Positions 17,649 to 26,569 of a stretch of DNA of 64,000 bases are shown one piece after another. Source of the DNA: CAVQWT01 sp963717705 (lineage in GTDB: Bacteria > Pseudomonadota > Gammaproteobacteria > Burkholderiales > Casimicrobiaceae); contig CAVQWT010000002.1 in the NCBI GenBank assembly GCA_963717705.1, positions 804,277 to 868,276 on the forward strand, written 5' to 3'. The first letter of the stretch is position 1; each line of letters starts with the position of its first letter. The position numbers and the translations under genes were made by a program. The notes under the pieces are model-generated. The model worked only from the letters and a program-made list of their open reading frames with translations. It had not been told where the DNA came from and searched no databases.

Positions 17649-18215
17649 TCATGTCGAGGTCCGGGCCGCGGCGGCCCGCATCCGTCCGAACGCGCCCGGC
17701 CGCATTCGCGACCGCCATGCCGAACGCACCGCGGTCACGTTGTCGTCGAGAGGTTGCGTCGAGTCGAGCTCCAGGTCGTAGATCCCGAAAGTGTGGACCA
17801 CCGCGTGGTCCTGGCGGGCCTCGCCGGCGCGGCGGTCCCCGCGCTGCCGTTCGCGTCGCTCGAGCTCCACGAGCGGGCAGTGCAGGCCGACATGGAACAC
17901 GTCGAACGGCTCGAGCAGCTGCAGCAGGCGGGACATCCACTCCGCGGTCTCGACGATGTGCTCGACCAGCAGGTTGTTGCCGGCCCCGGCGAGGGCGGGC
18001 AGGCAACGATGGAAGCCCTCGAAGAAAGCGGGCCGCAGGTCCGGCCAGGAGAACTCCCCACGGTCGATGCGCTCCGCGGGAAGCACGCCGGCGGCGCGCA
18101 GGTGATCGATCGAGACGTGCCAGAACGGCGCTTCGAGGCGTGCCTGGAGCGCCCGGCAAAGCGTCGACTTCCCGGAACTCGACGCGCCGTTGACGAGGAT
18201 GATCGTTCCGCTCAT
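17649..18215 (-). CDS. Chloramphenicol-phosphotransferase-like P-loop kinase
   Basis: 188 aa. Walker A GASSSGKST at residues 10-18, then FWHVSIDHLR with the Asp expected at the catalytic position of the CPT family, and the late HVGLHCPLVELERRERQRGDR and TFGIYDLELDS. CPT phosphorylates chloramphenicol, but most chromosomal homologues have unknown small-molecule substrates. The C-terminal 25 residues are Arg/Ala-rich. Confidence 0.75.
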   Translation of the reverse strand: MSGTIILVNGASSSGKSTLCRALQARLEAPFWHVSIDHLRAAGVLPAERIDRGEFSWPDLRPAFFEGFHRCLPALAGAGNNLLVEHIVETAEWMSRLLQLLEPFDVFHVGLHCPLVELERRERQRGDRRAGEARQDHAVVHTFGIYDLELDSTQPLDDNVTAVRSAWRSRMRPGAFGRMRAAAARTST

Positions 18216-18300
18216 TCGGCGATTTCGGTGGCGGGCGGCCTGCTCCGTCTACCCTTTGGACAACGGGCGCCGGATTTGCCGAAACCTCCGACCGGCGAGG

Positions 18301-19059
18301 TCACGGCGCCTCCATGCCCTTGTCCTTCAGCACCGCCTGCGCGCCGGCACTCCCGAGCAGCGCCAGGAATGCCTGCGCGGCGTCCGCGTCGCGCGTTGCC
18401 GTCGCCACGCCGCCGGCGTACACCGTGTAGTTCTGGATCTCCGCCGGAATCGGGCCCACGAGGGTCGCGCCGGGCACGGCGAGGATCTCGCTGATCTGGT
18501 GGATGGCGAGGTCGGCTTCGCCGTTGACGACACGCTGCGCGACGAGGCCGCCCGGGACGAGCACCGCCTTCGGCTTGATCCGGGCCGCGATGCCCATCTT
18601 CTCGAACAGCTGCGAGAGGTAGATGCCGCTCGAGCCGCCGGCCGCGGGATCGATGTACGCCACCGCGCGGGCGTCCAGCAGCGCCTGCTGGAATGCGGCC
18701 ACGGTGCCGATGTCGGGCGCCGGGGCGCCGCGCTTGACGGCGACCCCGATGCCGACGCGCGCCAGGCGCCTCGACGAACCGGCGACCACCTTGCCGTCGG
18801 TCGTCAGCTGCTCGACGCCGGCCGGCGTCAGCACCACGAGGTCGAAGGCCTCGCCGCCGGCGATGCGCCGGGCCAGCGCCCCCGCGGTGTCGTTGTCGAC
18901 GGTGACCTTGTGGCCCGTCTGCCGCTCGAATTCCGGCACCAGCGCCATCACGACCGGCTTGAACGCCCCCGCCGTCAACACCTTGATCTCGGCCGCCGCG
19001 GCGGCGAAGGCCACGGACCACGCCGCCAGGGCAACACCCAGCGCCCGAATGCATCGCAT
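18301..19059 (-). CDS. ModA-like periplasmic substrate-binding protein
   Basis: 252 aa. Signal peptide ends AAAAAE near residue 23, then IKVLTAGAFKPVVMALVPEFERQTGHKV and DLVVLTPAGVEQL, the start of a ModA/extracellular solute-binding fold (molybdate-binding-like). No permease or ATPase gene is adjacent, so transport is not supported by context; many such orphans have unknown ligands. Confidence 0.8.
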   Translation of the reverse strand: MRCIRALGVALAAWSVAFAAAAAEIKVLTAGAFKPVVMALVPEFERQTGHKVTVDNDTAGALARRIAGGEAFDLVVLTPAGVEQLTTDGKVVAGSSRRLARVGIGVAVKRGAPAPDIGTVAAFQQALLDARAVAYIDPAAGGSSGIYLSQLFEKMGIAARIKPKAVLVPGGLVAQRVVNGEADLAIHQISEILAVPGATLVGPIPAEIQNYTVYAGGVATATRDADAAQAFLALLGSAGAQAVLKDKGMEAP

Positions 19060-19085
19060 CGTCGAACCCTCCCGATGCCCGGATT

Positions 19086-19301
19086 CTACGGCTTCCCGCC
19101 CGAGCGCTGCCGCTCGTAATCGTCGTAGGTCATCGCATTGACGCGAGACAGGCACGATTCGCTTTCGCCGGACGGCTGGCGCCGGCATTCGTTCTGGGCG
19201 TGGACTCTGGTTGCCTCGTACCAGGCCCTGGTGGTGCAGCCGGCGCTCGCCAGCGCAACCAGGACCAGCGAGAGGGCGAGGGATCGTTGACGTGTGCTCA
19301 T
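19086..19301 (-). CDS. Small lipoprotein
   Basis: 71 aa. N-terminal signal with lipobox LASAGC at about 17-22, then a short polar domain with two more Cys (NECRRQPSGESESC) and a tail YDDYERQRSGGKP. No family recognised. It lies 26 bp downstream of the ModA-like gene's 5' end on the same strand, with its own 160-bp upstream spacer. Confidence 0.65.
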   Translation of the reverse strand: MSTRQRSLALSLVLVALASAGCTTRAWYEATRVHAQNECRRQPSGESESCLSRVNAMTYDDYERQRSGGKP

Positions 19302-19462
19302 GCGATGCCGTTCCTCGATCGGGTCTGCGGTGTCGCCGCCGGGCGCCATCCTCTCGAAGCCGCCCGGCAGGCAACCGCCGACACTGCAGGCCAGGTCGAC
19401 TTCGGTTCCGGTGCGGACGGGCGTGAACCACCGCAGCATGCTGCCGGCATTGGAGCGCACTT

Positions 19463-20110
19463 TCATGGCAGCGTCGAGTCCGGCCGGTCGCGCCCGACCA
19501 GACGCAGGTACTCGTCCTGCGTCGCGCCGCCCAGCGGCTTCACGAACACCCGAACGACGCAGGTCCGCTCGCCGATGGGCACGCCCGGCCGCCGGCGGAC
19601 CTCGACGTACCCGGCCTTTTCCCAGAAGCGCTCGGCCTTGCCGTTGCCGAGCACGGCGCCCAGGCGAATCCAGCGCGCGCCCCCGGCCGTCATCCAGTCC
19701 TCGAGTCGCCGGTAGAGCACCCCCGACGCGCCGGTCCCGTGCAGCGGCGTCGCCACGATGAACAGGCCGACATGCCAGACGCCGGCGGCGAGGAAGTCGG
19801 ACAGGATCGACGCCATGGCGGCCAGGTGCCCGGCCTCGTCGACGAAACCGATCATCCAGCGCCGGGCGAAGGGCATGCCGGGCGGAGGCATGTCCGCGAA
19901 CTCCCGCTGCGCCTCGTCGTCGCGCGGAGGCGCTCCGTTCACGGCCACGAAGTATTCGGGGTTGGCGGCAAAGAAGCGCTGCAGTGCCGGGAGGTCGCTC
20001 TCGCCGAGTTCGCGCGCTTGCAGGTCCCCGGCGGTGAACAGCGTGGGCGGCGTGGTCGACGGCAGGTCCGTGCGCCCGGGCACCGCGGTCCGGTCGGGGC
20101 GACCCTTCAT
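19463..20110 (-). CDS. GNAT-family N-acetyltransferase
   Basis: 215 aa. ARELGESDLPALQRFFAANPEYF at the N-terminal side and GLFIVATPLHGTGASGVLYRRLEDW (motif A, with G-T-G-A) identify the fold; ERFWEKAGYVEV is motif B. The start ATG overlaps the TGA of the upstream membrane protein gene (20107-20110), so expression is coupled. Confidence 0.85.
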   Translation of the reverse strand: MKGRPDRTAVPGRTDLPSTTPPTLFTAGDLQARELGESDLPALQRFFAANPEYFVAVNGAPPRDDEAQREFADMPPPGMPFARRWMIGFVDEAGHLAAMASILSDFLAAGVWHVGLFIVATPLHGTGASGVLYRRLEDWMTAGGARWIRLGAVLGNGKAERFWEKAGYVEVRRRPGVPIGERTCVVRVFVKPLGGATQDEYLRLVGRDRPDSTLP

Positions 20111-20556
20111 GGTCGACGGGCAGCGTCGCGGCGGGCCCGCAGCCGCGCCACGCCGATCGCAACGAAACCGGTAAGGACGCCGGGGGTCGCGAACAACGCG
20201 GCGGCGCTGGCGCGGGGCCAGGCCCGCAGCGTCGACGACGGCAGGAGGAGCGCCAGCGGCAGCGACGCGATGCCGGTGACGTACAGCAACATCGCGACGA
20301 CGCTGGCCGCGGCGCCGATGACCATCGCTTGCACGATTCGCTGCCGACGCCAGGCCGGCGAGGCCGCGGTGACGAGCAGGAAGCCGGCGGTGCCCGCGGT
20401 CCCCGCCAGAAACACGAAGTACGCGGCCATGAAGAAGTTGTCGAGCCGGTTGGCCCCGCCCGCCGCATGCTGATAGATGCCCAGGCCGGCAAGCGCCAGG
20501 CTCGTCCCGAAGAAGGTCAGCGCGTACGCGATGGTGCCGAAGACGACGGTTCGCAT
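20107..20556 (-). CDS. Four-TM membrane protein, unknown
   Basis: 149 aa with about four hydrophobic segments (near 5-25, 40-62, 75-97, 118-138). No family recognised. ATG 20556. Its 3' end overlaps the acetyltransferase start. Confidence 0.65.
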   Translation of the reverse strand: MRTVVFGTIAYALTFFGTSLALAGLGIYQHAAGGANRLDNFFMAAYFVFLAGTAGTAGFLLVTAASPAWRRQRIVQAMVIGAAASVVAMLLYVTGIASLPLALLLPSSTLRAWPRASAAALFATPGVLTGFVAIGVARLRARRDAARRP

Positions 20557-20596
20557 GACGTTGCCTCGACGGTATGCCTTCCATGGCCCCCGGGCG

Positions 20597-20993
20597 CTAG
20601 CCGCGGACGATCCCCGTCGACGCGAGCAGCAGGTAGGCCGCAGACACCAGCAGCGTCGTGAAGGTCATGGCCATGCCCGCGACCCGAAACCGGAAGTTCT
20701 CGCGAGCCTGGCTGACGCCCCACGCGTGCGCGGCACGGCCCACCAGCAGGCACAAGCCAAGTCCGTGCACGAGCAGCGCGTGCGCGCCGCGCACCTCCAC
20801 CAGGTAGACCAGGAGCAGGCAGAACGGGTACGTATTCCGCGAAATTCGAATGCACGCGCATCGCGCGCAGCATCCGTTCGTTTCCGGCGTCGCCAATGGC
20901 GATGCGCAGGCTGTGACGCAGGCGCAAGGTGCGCACGCTCAGCAGCACGAACAGCAGCGCGAGGAGGGATGCGTAGACGGGAAGAATATGCAT
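20597..20993 (-). pseudogene. MAPEG-family membrane protein gene, frameshifted
   Basis: From ATG 20993 one frame gives LPVYASLLALLFVLLSVRTLRLR, ERMLRAMRVHSNFAEYVP, which is the MAPEG N-terminal half; the rest (FCLLLVYLVEVRG, GRAAHAWGVSQARENFRFRVAGMAMTFTTLL) is in another frame ending at 20597. The break is in GTACCCGTTCTGC near 20835, where one C too many separates the frames. Joined, the product would be a normal-size MAPEG protein (glutathione/eicosanoid-type membrane enzyme family). Confidence 0.75.
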
Positions 20994-21006
20994 GCGCGGT
21001 GGCGCC

Positions 21007-21672
21007 CTATGGTTCGGTTCGGCGGCCGCCGGAGCCGGCTGGCGGGGATCGGGAGTCGGGCGTCCCGGTCCCCTGCGCCGGCAGCGGCTTGCGCGCGATC
21101 ACCGTGGAAAACCGCTTGATCGTGGAAGCGGGGGCCTCGTGACTGCTGAGCTCCGAGTGCACGATGTCCCATCCTGCGAAGCGCTCGTCCATCGCGGTCG
21201 GCGAAAACAGGCAGTGGTCCTGCGGGTCGAACATGTCGAGGTACGTCGTGCCTTCGACCAGGACGTTGACGATCGCAAGGCCGCCGGGGCGAACGTGCGC
21301 CTGCAGGTCCAGCAGCGATCTCGAGGCGGTGGCGCAATCGAAGAACATCAGGAGCCCGATCGCGACGATGCAGTCGTAGTCACTCTCGATGCGGTGGTGG
21401 CGCAGATCCGCCAATGCGGCCGCGACCGGAACCGCCTCCCGCGCCGCGCGCGCTCGAACGTGGTCGATGGCCGCGGGGCTGCCATCGAGTGCGGTGACCC
21501 GGCAGCCACTGGCGGCGGCGGCGAACGCGAGGTTCCCGAAGCCGCAGCCGAGATCGAGCACGTCGCCGTGAAGGTACGGCAGCGCCTGCGCCTCGAACGG
21601 GTTGAGCTGAAGCGCAGCGTCCGTCGGCGGGCGACGAAACTGGCGGTCGAAGAACTCGATGCTCCCGGTCAT
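21007..21672 (-). CDS. Class I SAM-dependent methyltransferase (TehB-like)
   Basis: 221 aa. Motif I VLDLGCGFGNLAFAAAASG, then VTALDGSPAAIDHVRARA and CIVAIGLLMFFDC support a class I Rossmann methyltransferase resembling TehB. The C-terminal 20 residues are Pro/Gly-rich and probably disordered. Substrate unknown. ATG 21672; the lipoprotein gene lies 24 bp upstream. Confidence 0.85.
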   Translation of the reverse strand: MTGSIEFFDRQFRRPPTDAALQLNPFEAQALPYLHGDVLDLGCGFGNLAFAAAASGCRVTALDGSPAAIDHVRARAAREAVPVAAALADLRHHRIESDYDCIVAIGLLMFFDCATASRSLLDLQAHVRPGGLAIVNVLVEGTTYLDMFDPQDHCLFSPTAMDERFAGWDIVHSELSSHEAPASTIKRFSTVIARKPLPAQGTGTPDSRSPPAGSGGRRTEP

Positions 21673-21696
21673 GTGCGTGCACCCCGGCGGCAGGGC

Positions 21697-22263
21697 TCAC
21701 GTCGGCAGGCGGCAGACATCCTCGGTCACCTGCCGAAACCGGAACTTCAGCGTCGGCCACTGCCTGCCGTTGATCAGGAGATCGGGGGGCTGCAGGGTGA
21801 AATCGGCCGACGAGAACGCCGGCGGCTCCACCTGCACGACCTCGTGTTTCCAGCTCTCGAAATAGATGATGCCGCCGGTGACCGCCGCCGCCGTCGCGTC
21901 GGGCCCGCCGGGAAACCTGAGCGCGGTGTCGTTCAGCACGCTTTCGCCGAGCAGATCGCCGTTCGGCGCCTGGAAACGGAAGCGCGGGGCGACCCACGCG
22001 ACGGTTACGCCCTCGTCCGCCCACACGTCGATGCAGACCAATGACGGAGACATGTCCGTCGCCCGCCGTGCGGCGCCGCACCCGGCGACGCGCAGCACGA
22101 CGTCGGTGCCGGCGAACACGTACAGGTATCGGTCGTTGCCGGTCGCTCGGGTTCCTGCGGGCGCCACCATGGTCGGCTTGAAGAACGTCTCCGGGCCGCA
22201 GGTCGTTGCGCACCCGGTCAAGATGGACACGGCAAGCGCGAGCAGGGGGATCAGGCGATTCAT
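21697..22263 (-). CDS. Lipoprotein, unknown
   Basis: 188 aa. Lipobox SILTGC near 13-18, followed by a mature part rich in beta strands (YLYVFAGTDVVLRV, PRFRFQAPNGDLLGESVLND, LKFRFRQVTEDVCRLPT) with several Cys. No family recognised. ATG 22263. Confidence 0.65.
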   Translation of the reverse strand: MNRLIPLLALAVSILTGCATTCGPETFFKPTMVAPAGTRATGNDRYLYVFAGTDVVLRVAGCGAARRATDMSPSLVCIDVWADEGVTVAWVAPRFRFQAPNGDLLGESVLNDTALRFPGGPDATAAAVTGGIIYFESWKHEVVQVEPPAFSSADFTLQPPDLLINGRQWPTLKFRFRQVTEDVCRLPT

Positions 22264-22511
22264 GGCGGGGGGACGAAGAAGGTTGACCGGCGGGGCGTTC
22301 GTGGCGGGCGGACGGCGTCCGGCCAACCCGCCCGGCGCGACCCGGCAACCTCGGCAGCACCAGCACCGCCCCTGACGTTAGCCTACCACCAACTGGCAGC
22401 CGGTCCTCCGAGTCCAGCCCGCGATGAAACCCGACCGGCTGGAGACCTTCCGGAATCGCGGCGGCCTTTCGGTTCGCATCGAGGAATGGATGGGCGCCCG
22501 GCGTCTAGGGC

Positions 22512-22973
22512 TCATGGCCCCGGCGTCAGTGGCATGCTGTGCCACCAGATGCTGCATTCCGCGCACCGGTCGCCGTCGAACCGGGCCTGCAGGATCCCGT
22601 CCAGCGCCATGCGCGGCAGCGGATCGCCCGGCGTTCGCGCGACGACGTTCGTTCCCGTGGATCGGGCCCAGACCTGGAACAGCTCCTCGGAGGCGACCTG
22701 GTACGTCACATGCCAGTGCGCGATTCCCCCGTCCTGCGATGACGCCAGGATCTCGTAGCCGACGTGGATGTCGGATTGGAGCTTGACGCGTTGCCAGTAC
22801 TGCGCCAGCTGCTCGTGTCCCCGCTGCTCGGCGAACGGGGTATTGCGGTAGATGCCGTCGCGCGTGAACAGCGCGCAAAAGCGCGCCTCGTCGCGCGCTT
22901 CCCACGCCGCCTTGTAGCCGCGCATGAACTGCTCGATGTCCATCTGCAGGGGTCCCTCGAATCCGTCCGCCAT
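22512..22973 (-). CDS. NTF2-like protein
   Basis: 153 aa. YKAAWEARDEARFCALFTRDGIYRNTPF and HVGYEILASSQDGGIAHWHVTY are typical of nuclear-transport-factor-2-like domains. ATG 22973 and ATG 22943 are both possible starts, neither with a strong ribosome binding site. It lies 32 bp downstream of the encapsulated-ferritin-like gene on the same strand. Confidence 0.75.
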   Translation of the reverse strand: MADGFEGPLQMDIEQFMRGYKAAWEARDEARFCALFTRDGIYRNTPFAEQRGHEQLAQYWQRVKLQSDIHVGYEILASSQDGGIAHWHVTYQVASEELFQVWARSTGTNVVARTPGDPLPRMALDGILQARFDGDRCAECSIWWHSMPLTPGP

Positions 22974-23005
22974 CGGCGCCGCTTCGATCGGCGGGTGGCG
23001 CCGGG

Positions 23006-23293
23006 TCACTTGTGCGCGATGGCCTTGTCGGTGAACAGGTAGTCCTTCAGTTCCTTGGAGAACGAGGGGTCCTTGCGCCGGATCCACTCCAGCACCATGG
23101 CGGCGTGCTCCTTTTCCTCGTCGCGATTGTGCTGGAGGATCGCCTTGAGCTCGCTGTCCCTGCACGCGTCGGCGCGCTGGTTGTACCAGTCGACCGCTTC
23201 CAGCTCCTCCATCAACGAAACGATGGCCCGGTGCATGTCGCGCGTTTCGTCCGACAGCTCCTCGACGGGTTCGTGGTAACCGACACTCGACAT
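23006..23293 (-). CDS. Encapsulated-ferritin-like (EncFtn) protein without encapsulin
   Basis: 95 aa. It matches the EncFtn family: DETRDMHRAIVSLMEELEAVDWY followed by HNRDEEKEHAAMVLEWIRR. The ferroxidase ligands corresponding to Rhodospirillum rubrum EncFtn E32, E62 and H65 are E30, E60 and H63. EncFtn forms a decameric ferroxidase normally loaded into an encapsulin nanocompartment. Here the protein ends at DKAIAHK with no encapsulin-targeting tail, and no encapsulin gene is adjacent. ATG 23293. Confidence 0.85.
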   Translation of the reverse strand: MSSVGYHEPVEELSDETRDMHRAIVSLMEELEAVDWYNQRADACRDSELKAILQHNRDEEKEHAAMVLEWIRRKDPSFSKELKDYLFTDKAIAHK

Positions 23294-23493
23294 TGCCTAT
23301 CTCCTCGGCTTGGATGGTTGGGGGCGACGACGGCAGCCTGCGCGTCCGCCCGGATGGCGACGATGATCCGCTCAAGGATGCCACGCTTCTCCGGCCGTGG
23401 AAATGCATCGGAATCCGCAGCGGCGGACGGGTGGCGTTCTTCGGCAGGGCTGGTGCGGGCGGAGCTGCAGCCGGAGGGGTCGGACGAGCCGGC

Positions 23494-23865
23494 CTACGGA
23501 CCGACGCACAGGTTCGGCACCGTCAGGCGAGTGAAGAGATGGGGCGATGCCACGGCGGTCGAGGGGTAGCGGTCCAGCGCGCTCCTGAACTCGGGATGGC
23601 TGAACGCCGCGCTGAAGTGAGCCACCGACTCCCACACTGCGTAGTTCAGGAACACCGTGCTGCCCGCGATGCCGCGATGCAGCTGCGTCGAGATATAGCC
23701 GGGCTGCCGCTTCATCCAGTTCGCGTCCGCTTCCCATGCCTGGAGCAGGGCGGGAATGTCGCTTTCCGCGACCTGGAAGACGTTCACCAGGATCGCCGGC
23801 GAGACGTCGGCGCCGAGTTGCTGAAAGATCGGTACGTTCGGATCGAGCGGCTGGAGCTTGAGCAT
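23494..23865 (-). CDS. Antibiotic-biosynthesis-monooxygenase-like (ABM, dimeric ferredoxin-like fold) protein
   Basis: 123 aa. AILVNVFQVAESDIPALLQAWEADANWM, GYISTQLHRGIAGSTVFLNYAVWESVAHF is the ABM pattern (short beta-alpha-beta, W near the end). Such proteins act as small monooxygenases or binders; the substrate is unknown. ATG 23865; the 200 bp to the EncFtn gene hold no gene. Confidence 0.75.
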   Translation of the reverse strand: MLKLQPLDPNVPIFQQLGADVSPAILVNVFQVAESDIPALLQAWEADANWMKRQPGYISTQLHRGIAGSTVFLNYAVWESVAHFSAAFSHPEFRSALDRYPSTAVASPHLFTRLTVPNLCVGP

Positions 23866-23965
23866 CTGGCAGGTCCTTTCGTTGGTTGCTGCGGACGATC
23901 CGCGGAACCGCCTACCGGATTCGCGGGAGTGCGATCGACAACGGCGCGGCGGCAGCGCGCGCCGG

Positions 23966-24556
23966 CTATTCCGTTCGAACCTCATCGCGATCAGGACGGC
24001 AGCCGTGATCATGCCGCGAAATGGCGTAGGTGTGCTCGAGGCAGGTCTCGGCATTGAATACGACGTGCCGGGTCGCATCGCGTCGCATGCCCACTCGCTC
24101 GAGCAACCGGATCGACGCCGAGTTGCGCGAGTCGGTGACGCCGACGATCCGGGCTGCTGCCGTGCATTCAAACAGAAGCCGGATGGCCTGCCCAACCGCG
24201 TCCGTGCCGAGCCCGCGACCTTGCGACGGCGGGCAGATCGTGAAGCCGATCTCGGCGGACTGCCCGTCGGCGGCGACCAGCATCCCGATGTCCCCGATGA
24301 GCGCGTCGTTGCGGGCGTCGGCTATGCCGATCTGAACCCATTGGCCGCGCTGGAAAAGCGGGGCGATCGCCATTTCCTCGATGAACGCCAAGGCGTCGGA
24401 ATCCTGCTGGGGCTGCCAACCCTGATAGCGCTGGACCTCGGCATCGTGCCGGTAGGCCTGGAACGCGTCCAGGTCGCCGGCTGCGAGCCGGCGAAGGACG
24501 GTCCGGCTCCCCTTTCGGGGCAACGGCTCAGGCCCCGGCGTGGCTGCCGTCGGCAT
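23966..24556 (-). CDS. GNAT-family acetyltransferase, RimJ/RimL-like
   Basis: 196 aa. TVLRRLAAGDLDAFQAYRHDAEVQRYQGW and GFTICPPSQGRGLGTDAVGQAIRLLF are typical of RimJ/RimL-type GNATs. The start ATG lies inside the end of the LanC-like gene (29-bp overlap), so it is translationally coupled to it. A link between the two activities is inference. Confidence 0.8.
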   Translation of the reverse strand: MPTAATPGPEPLPRKGSRTVLRRLAAGDLDAFQAYRHDAEVQRYQGWQPQQDSDALAFIEEMAIAPLFQRGQWVQIGIADARNDALIGDIGMLVAADGQSAEIGFTICPPSQGRGLGTDAVGQAIRLLFECTAAARIVGVTDSRNSASIRLLERVGMRRDATRHVVFNAETCLEHTYAISRHDHGCRPDRDEVRTE

Positions 24557-25760
24557 GGAAGACGTCGAGCGTCGGGAACCGCGCTTCCGCGCGCAGGCAA
24601 TCCCACAGGTAGACGGCGAATCCGAGGTCGCCTGTCCACAGCGAGTACCGCATCTGCCCATGGCGCCGCGCATCCTCGTCGGTCTGGGCGATGCCGTGCA
24701 TGGCGAACGACCGCGCGCGTTCCAGCCACCGTGCGTCGCCGGTTCGCCCGTACAGCTTCAGCAGCGCGTAGCCGTTGCCTCCGGTGCCGTGGCAGAGGTT
24801 GGAACCCTTGAGCAGCGGGCCGGCCGACCAGACGGTCTCCCCGGCGGCAAGCAGCAGGTCGTCGAGCGCCGCGTCCGGCAGGCCGGCAAGGCAGACGACG
24901 AAGCCCGGCGCTCCGTGGCACAACTGGACCAGCTTCTTCTGCGCGCCGGAAGTGTCATCGAGTTCGGGGCGCCAGTTGGCGTGCGGGCCGAGCACGTCCG
25001 CCGTGCGCCGGACCGTATTGACGATGCAGCCCTCCCACGCATCCCATGCTTCGGCATCCAGCAGGTGCCGACCCCGGATCAGCGGCAACGCCGTGGCGAC
25101 GAAGCCATGCACGCCGTCGAGATAGGTCGACCGCCGGCCGTACAGGTCCTGCGTCCAGTAGTGGCACCGGTGTCGGGGTGACCACTCGAGCTCCCTCCAC
25201 AGCGTGCCGGCGGTCGACCGGAACAGCTCTGCCCACCGCGGCTTCGCGGTACGTTCGTGCAGGAACAGCGCGGCAAGCAGGGTCCCCGGCGAACCCCACA
25301 TCAGTTCACGTGCAGGGTGCTCGATGTTGCCGGCGATCAGGGCGTCGAGGGCGCGCTCGAGCGCCTCGGTCGGCTGTTCGCCGAAGGACATCATCAGGAA
25401 CGGCGTGTCGCCGATCAGGTACGAAGCCCGCTTTTGCTCCAAAGGTTCGCCGAGCCGGGAGCGGTTGTGCGCCAGCAGCCGTTCCAGCTCCGACGAATAG
25501 CGTCGCGACAGCGTGACCGCGCCGACGGCCTGAAGGTAGTGCAGCGCCCAGATGACGCCGCAGGCGCCGTCGTACAGGGGCGTCTCGAACTGCTCCGCCG
25601 CGTTCTCGCGCCGGCGGTCGAGGGGATGCAGCGGCCAGTACAGCTCGCCGGCAAAGTGCGATTCGGTGTCGGCGACGATGCGCTCGATCGCCGCACGAAC
25701 CTGGTGCTCGTCCCATCGGAGCGGGCGGAGCGGCTCGTGCCTTGCGGGGTCGTGCAGCAT
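24528..25760 (-). CDS. LanC-like (LANCL-type) protein, orphan
   Basis: 410 aa. The alpha-toroid LanC family zinc ligands are present: C281 in LCHGAPG and C323-H324 in LCHGTGGNGYALLKLY, with repeated WGSPGTLLA and DGVHGF-type glycine motifs. Family members cyclise lantibiotics or, in eukaryotic LANCL proteins, add glutathione to dehydroamino acids. No precursor peptide, LanB/LanM or transporter gene is nearby, so a LANCL-like housekeeping role is at least as likely as peptide synthesis. ATG 25760. Confidence 0.85.
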   Translation of the reverse strand: MLHDPARHEPLRPLRWDEHQVRAAIERIVADTESHFAGELYWPLHPLDRRRENAAEQFETPLYDGACGVIWALHYLQAVGAVTLSRRYSSELERLLAHNRSRLGEPLEQKRASYLIGDTPFLMMSFGEQPTEALERALDALIAGNIEHPARELMWGSPGTLLAALFLHERTAKPRWAELFRSTAGTLWRELEWSPRHRCHYWTQDLYGRRSTYLDGVHGFVATALPLIRGRHLLDAEAWDAWEGCIVNTVRRTADVLGPHANWRPELDDTSGAQKKLVQLCHGAPGFVVCLAGLPDAALDDLLLAAGETVWSAGPLLKGSNLCHGTGGNGYALLKLYGRTGDARWLERARSFAMHGIAQTDEDARRHGQMRYSLWTGDLGFAVYLWDCLRAEARFPTLDVFHADGSHAGA

Positions 25761-25830
25761 GGTTACCGATATCGGGAGTCGACCGGCAGCCCCCGCGCGA
25801 CGACCGCGGCGGGCACCGGGCCGGCCGGCG

Positions 25831-26455
25831 TCAGCGCCGCTCGAGCGCGAGCCTTGCACCCAACGCGACCAGGATGGCCCCCGACGAACGGAACACCCAC
25901 GTCAGCACGTCCGGTCGCGATCGCAGCCAGGTCGAGAGCCTGCCGGCGAAGACTCCGACCGGCGCCTTGACGAGGAACGTCAGGCCCGCGAACGCGAGGC
26001 CGAGGACCAGCACCGTCAGCGTCGGATATTGCGCCGACGGCGAGACGAACTGCGGCAGGAAGGCAAAGTAGAAGATGGCGATCTTGGGATTGGACAGGTT
26101 GGAAACCGCGCCGTCGACGAACAGCCGGCCGAGGGAGCGCGCCGACTGCGCCCCGATCGGCAGGCCGCTTTGCTTCGTGCGCAGCAGGCCGATTCCAAGG
26201 TAGATCAGGTAAGCGGCGCCGATGAGCTTCAGCGCGATGAACAAGCCACTCGGACGTTCGCAGGATGGCGCCGAGACCCAGCGTGGCCAGGACCGTATGG
26301 CCGACAAGCCCGACGCTGACGCCGGCAGCGGTGACCACGCCGGCGGCGACACCCTGGGCAACGGACCGCGACATGACGAGGATCATGTCCTGGCCGGGCG
26401 TGGCGATGAGCACCAGCGACGCGATGACGAACACGAGCCAGGCGGCTTCGATCAT
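25831..26455 (-). pseudogene. LysE/RhtB-family exporter gene, frameshifted
   Basis: From ATG 26455 the first frame gives the family N-terminus (IATPGQDMILVMSRSVAQG, AILRTSEWL); the remainder (FIALKLIGAAYLIYLG, SNPKIAIFYFAFLPQF) is in another frame ending at 25831. The shift is one extra base in TGGCTTGTTC (26241-26248), where TGGCTGTTC would be in frame. The intact product would be a six-TM amino-acid exporter of normal size. Confidence 0.75.
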
Positions 26456-26569
26456 GGGGACGTCCTTGGTACGATCATACGAACCGCACTGCGCGCCGCG
26501 GCCGTGCGCCGGCGCATCCGGCGGGGCGCGCCGCAGGGCGTCTGGCTTGCGTGCGGCGGGACCCGAGAC

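Noticed and set aside
17649..18215. Chloramphenicol resistance gene
   Set aside because: The fold is CPT-like, but chromosomal homologues generally have unknown substrates; resistance is not supported.
22371..22390. attC-like trace CCTGACGTTAGCC in the left region
   Set aside because: Only a short match, with no partner arm or second core within 150 bp.
23006..23293. Encapsulin operon
   Set aside because: No encapsulin shell gene or targeting tail is present in the neighbourhood.
24528..25760. Lantibiotic gene cluster
   Set aside because: No precursor peptide, LanB/LanM or dedicated transporter is seen within several kb.
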